A stretch of 25,627 bases of DNA from Didymodactylos carnosus (taxonomy: Eukaryota; Rotifera; Eurotatoria; Philodinida; Philodinidae), in the NCBI GenBank assembly GCA_905250885.1, contig CAJNOQ010002218.1:1-25627 (forward strand). Direction: 5' to 3'. This document shows, piece by piece, positions 23,215 to 25,627 of the stretch (positions are counted from its first letter, which is position 1; every line of letters begins with the position of its first letter). Under the pieces are notes generated by a model, which saw only the letters and a program-made list of their open reading frames with translations, was not told where the DNA came from and made no database searches. A program made the position numbers and the translations under genes.

Positions 23215-23885
23215 CTAACGGTCTCCTTTTTTCGCTCATTTTCAAAAGATTATTGTAATAAAGTCACAAACTAATCTAAAATTGCAACTCGATAATTAAA
23301 TAGATTAAACATCTCTACAAAATGAAAAGTGTCTCGACTCTAAACGTTGATTCCCTGTTGTCCAAACAGCTCAAAAAATCGATTTTAAGGCTATCTGAAA
23401 AACATGTCTAAAAGACTGAAGACGAACAGGCGAAAATTGAACAAGTATACCAGTGTGTAGAAAATTGTTTTCTTTACAAAATGTAATAGCTTGTCAAGTT
23501 CAAAACTATTCTAATTAATCTGTATTAATCAAAGAAAAACCAGAAAAAGTTGTGACAAAAAACGGGTTAAAAGTGTTATAGCGTCACGATTTTTCTTTGA
23601 ATAATACAGATTAATTAGAATAGTTTCAAACTTAAAAAACTATTACATCTTGTAGAGCAAACAATTTTCTACAAAGTGGTATACTTGTTCAAAATTTTCG
23701 TCTGCTCGTCTTCACTGTTTTTTTTTAGACATGTTTTTCAGATAGCTGTTTGTACAACAGCTATATAGAGAATCAACGTTCAGAGCCGAAACACTTTTCA
23801 TTTTGTACAGATACTTAAATATCTAGTTGCAATTTTAGATTAGTTTGTAGCTCTTTTGAAAATGAGCGTACAGCATGAACGTTAG
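23215..23885. repeat. Large foldback element, about 300-bp inverted arms
   Basis: The left arm (about 23215-23539) and right arm (about 23590-23885) are imperfect reverse complements along nearly their whole length. Matching landmarks are CGCTCATTTTCAAAAG, ACAAACTAATCTAAAATTGC, ACAAAATGAAAAGTGT, AACGTTGATTC, CTATCTGAAAAACATGTCTA, GAACAAGTATACCA, GTAGAAAATTGTTT and ACTATTCTAATTAATCTG. The spacer is about 50 bases (23540-23589). The ends carry CTAACG / CGTTAG. There is no coding capacity. The arms have diverged by small indels (325 versus 296 bases), so the element is not freshly made. Most likely a foldback or long-TIR MITE. Confidence 0.85.
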
Positions 23886-25163
23886 ATAGAAGATCTTCTT
23901 TTGAGAATCAATGTTGTACAATGTATTCTTAAATAAATTTGTCTAACTTTCTCTACTTCCGAATATCATAAATTCGTTTATCTAATTTTTTTTAATCATG
24001 GCATATCTCAGATTATCTTATGTAAAAAAAAAGAAAAAGAAATAAAAAGCAAATGATGATAAATGATTTCATAATTGATTGTACAGTACCATTTCCTCCT
24101 CTTTTACACAGATATATTTATGTTTTTGTTGACAGAAATTCCGGGTCTTTTACATCATCATGTAAATCACACGCGTATAATCATCTCATTATAAAGTCAT
24201 TTCTCAAAACAAACATTCCAACATAACGAAAAAATTTTTAAAAATCAACAGTAATATATTATATGGTTATCAAACATTGTTACCAGATATCACCATAAAA
24301 AATAAAAATAAAAACATGTGCAGAGATACATTGTTGATTGACACCAAAACTAGTTTTATTTCATAGATTTGATTAATGAAGGATGATACAGAGAAGATTG
24401 TTTATTTTTCACACAGTTGGAAATCAGCATACTCAAAATTCATTGAGTTTATTATAGGAAAATAATAATAATAATAATAATGTGTCGTCTCATTACGAGA
24501 AGAAACATTTCATTTACAAGGCTACAATAGGAGAGTAGTGTTTGATCACAAGTGAACAAAAACAGTAGAAAATTATTTTAAAACAATACTCAATCTTAGT
24601 TATAAATGTGTATAGAATGAGAAAGAAGAAAACACTTACAAGTTCAATTTAATCTATTAAAAATTTTCAGAGAAAAACAAATAAACTCTTAAATTCTTAT
24701 GAAAAATTTTATTAATTATCCATGTCACTGATGGAGAGTTAGTAGTACTACTTCACAATGAATTACTCAAAAATCTTTCTACATGAAACAAACAATGCAA
24801 GAAGTATTATAAATTCAAAATAAAATAAACCAATTGATCTTTGAATAGTTTTAAAGATCAAGTTTATAGAATACATTTCTTATTAAATTCGATCCTGGAT
24901 ATCGGAATTTGTCTACATGCACATGAGATTATTGATCATGCAAAACGTTTGAAGTAAAAAATCCTGTTTAAATTTCATTACAGTCTCGCACAAAACGTCA
25001 GACACGGGAGTCTCATGAAACTTCTGCCATAACTAAACTCAATAGTACTTGTCTTTGTAAAAACAAAAACTAGAGTATACTGGTCCAGTATAGTATCTTC
25101 TATGGCATTTTTTATTCTTTTTTCAGATTAAAATTCACATTTCCAGGTCAAAGATACACGACG
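23886..25163. other. Downstream non-coding region, distal part
   Basis: AT-rich spacer between the large foldback and the CpG-rich foldback. It contains the AAT microsatellite and no supported gene. Confidence 0.6.
24462..24481. repeat. (AAT)n microsatellite
   Basis: About six AAT units. A shorter copy of the same kind occurs at 6727-6742. Confidence 0.8.
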
Positions 25164-25298
25164 GTATACTAAAGTATTTTGACGTAAACTCGGCCTACGT
25201 ATTACGTCGTTTACGTAGAAATACGACGTTCGTAACGGCTGACGTAATATCGATTTTGGCCGGTTTTACGTCAACATACGACGAAATTCTTTAGTACA
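25164..25298. repeat. CpG/ACGT-rich foldback sequence
   Basis: Outer matching pairs are GTATACTAAAG (25164-25174) with CTTTAGTAC (25289-25297), TGACGTAAA (25180-25188) with TTTTACGTCA (25264-25273), CGGCC with GGCCG, and ATTACGTC (25201-25208) with GACGTAAT (25241-25248). The surrounding 25150-25355 has about two dozen CpG dinucleotides, many in ACGT or ACGAC contexts, very unlike the AT-rich DNA around it. No coding frame. It resembles a non-autonomous inverted-repeat element; the exact ends are uncertain. Confidence 0.6.
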
Positions 25299-25508
25299 CG
25301 TTACATGATGACAGCGTAATTTGACGGATACGACCGTTTACGACAGTCGTAATCATGGTCTGGGTTATTATTCTTAATAACATATGATTACAACTGAGTA
25401 ATTATGCCCATGACGAGCAGGGCATCAATGCCAACATATTAGCCATTACCGTCATTCTAAAAAACTTACGAAAATTTTTTCAGAAAATAAGCGACATCTC
25501 TCGTGAAT

Positions 25509-25590
25509 GTACTTGAGATCAAGTACTTAGCTACTTGTCAATTTTCTAAAGTACTTAGTTAAGCACTTGTCAAACATTTTAGATTTAATA
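25509..25590. repeat. Degenerate tandem repeat and palindrome around AAGTACTTAG
   Basis: The palindromic block GTACTTGAGATCAAGTAC (25509-25526) overlaps the first of two repeats, each AAGTACTTAG plus a short spacer and ACTTGTCAA (25521-25540 and about 25549-25574). A weaker related ATACTTGG follows near 25600. The pattern may continue beyond the window edge. Confidence 0.5.
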
Positions 25591-25627
25591 CGTGCCAAAT
25601 ACTTGGAAGAACTTCGGATACTTCCAT

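Noticed and set aside
1..25627. tRNA, rRNA, CRISPR array or autonomous transposon
   Set aside because: No tRNA B-box with a matching acceptor stem, no rRNA-like conserved block, no regularly spaced direct repeats with unique spacers, and no transposase or reverse-transcriptase motif were seen on either strand.

Overview
This is AT-rich animal (metazoan) DNA carrying one recognisable protein-coding gene: a spliced Iroquois-class (Irx) TALE homeobox gene on the + strand. I rebuilt its coding sequence by eye from splice sites and reading phase. Six coding segments plus the last two bases of an upstream exon (12375-12376, 12440-12524, 12597-12706, 15748-15978, 16232-16338, 17235-17846, 19854-20014) join without a phase break into 1308 nt, or 435 residues plus a TGA stop. 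The product has a short Tyr/Ala-rich N-terminus, a nearly consensus Iroquois homeodomain, an acidic tract, Gln/His runs, the Irx motif [11 protein letters not shown], and a Ser-rich C-terminal region.

The mix of very small introns (63 and 72 bp) with multi-kilobase ones, strong A/T preference at third codon positions, dense microsatellites and poly-T, and no vertebrate-type CpG island or SINE/LINE suggest a small invertebrate. A rotifer-like animal is one possibility, but this is a low-confidence guess and nothing in the window fixes the species.

Layout. Positions 1 to about 12300 form a long upstream non-coding region with low-complexity tracts and three hairpin-forming inverted repeats (1000-1032, 6057-6146, 10636-10681). 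Positions 12303-20190 are the gene: a probable 5' UTR exon whose end supplies the first two bases of the start codon, two tiny introns, a 3.0-kb intron before the homeodomain exon, further introns of 253 bp, 896 bp and 2.0 kb, a short last exon, and a polyadenylation signal candidate. Positions 20191-25627 are downstream non-coding DNA with a large foldback element (23215-23885), a CpG/ACGT-rich foldback near the end (25164-25298) and a short degenerate tandem repeat at the edge (25509-25590).

Functionally the window looks like a developmental-regulator locus: one transcription factor gene surrounded by long non-coding flanks. No second gene, RNA gene with a recognisable family signature, or autonomous transposon could be supported. 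The items most worth a second look are the start codon split by an intron, the possible intron-retention C-terminus, and the inverted-repeat elements.
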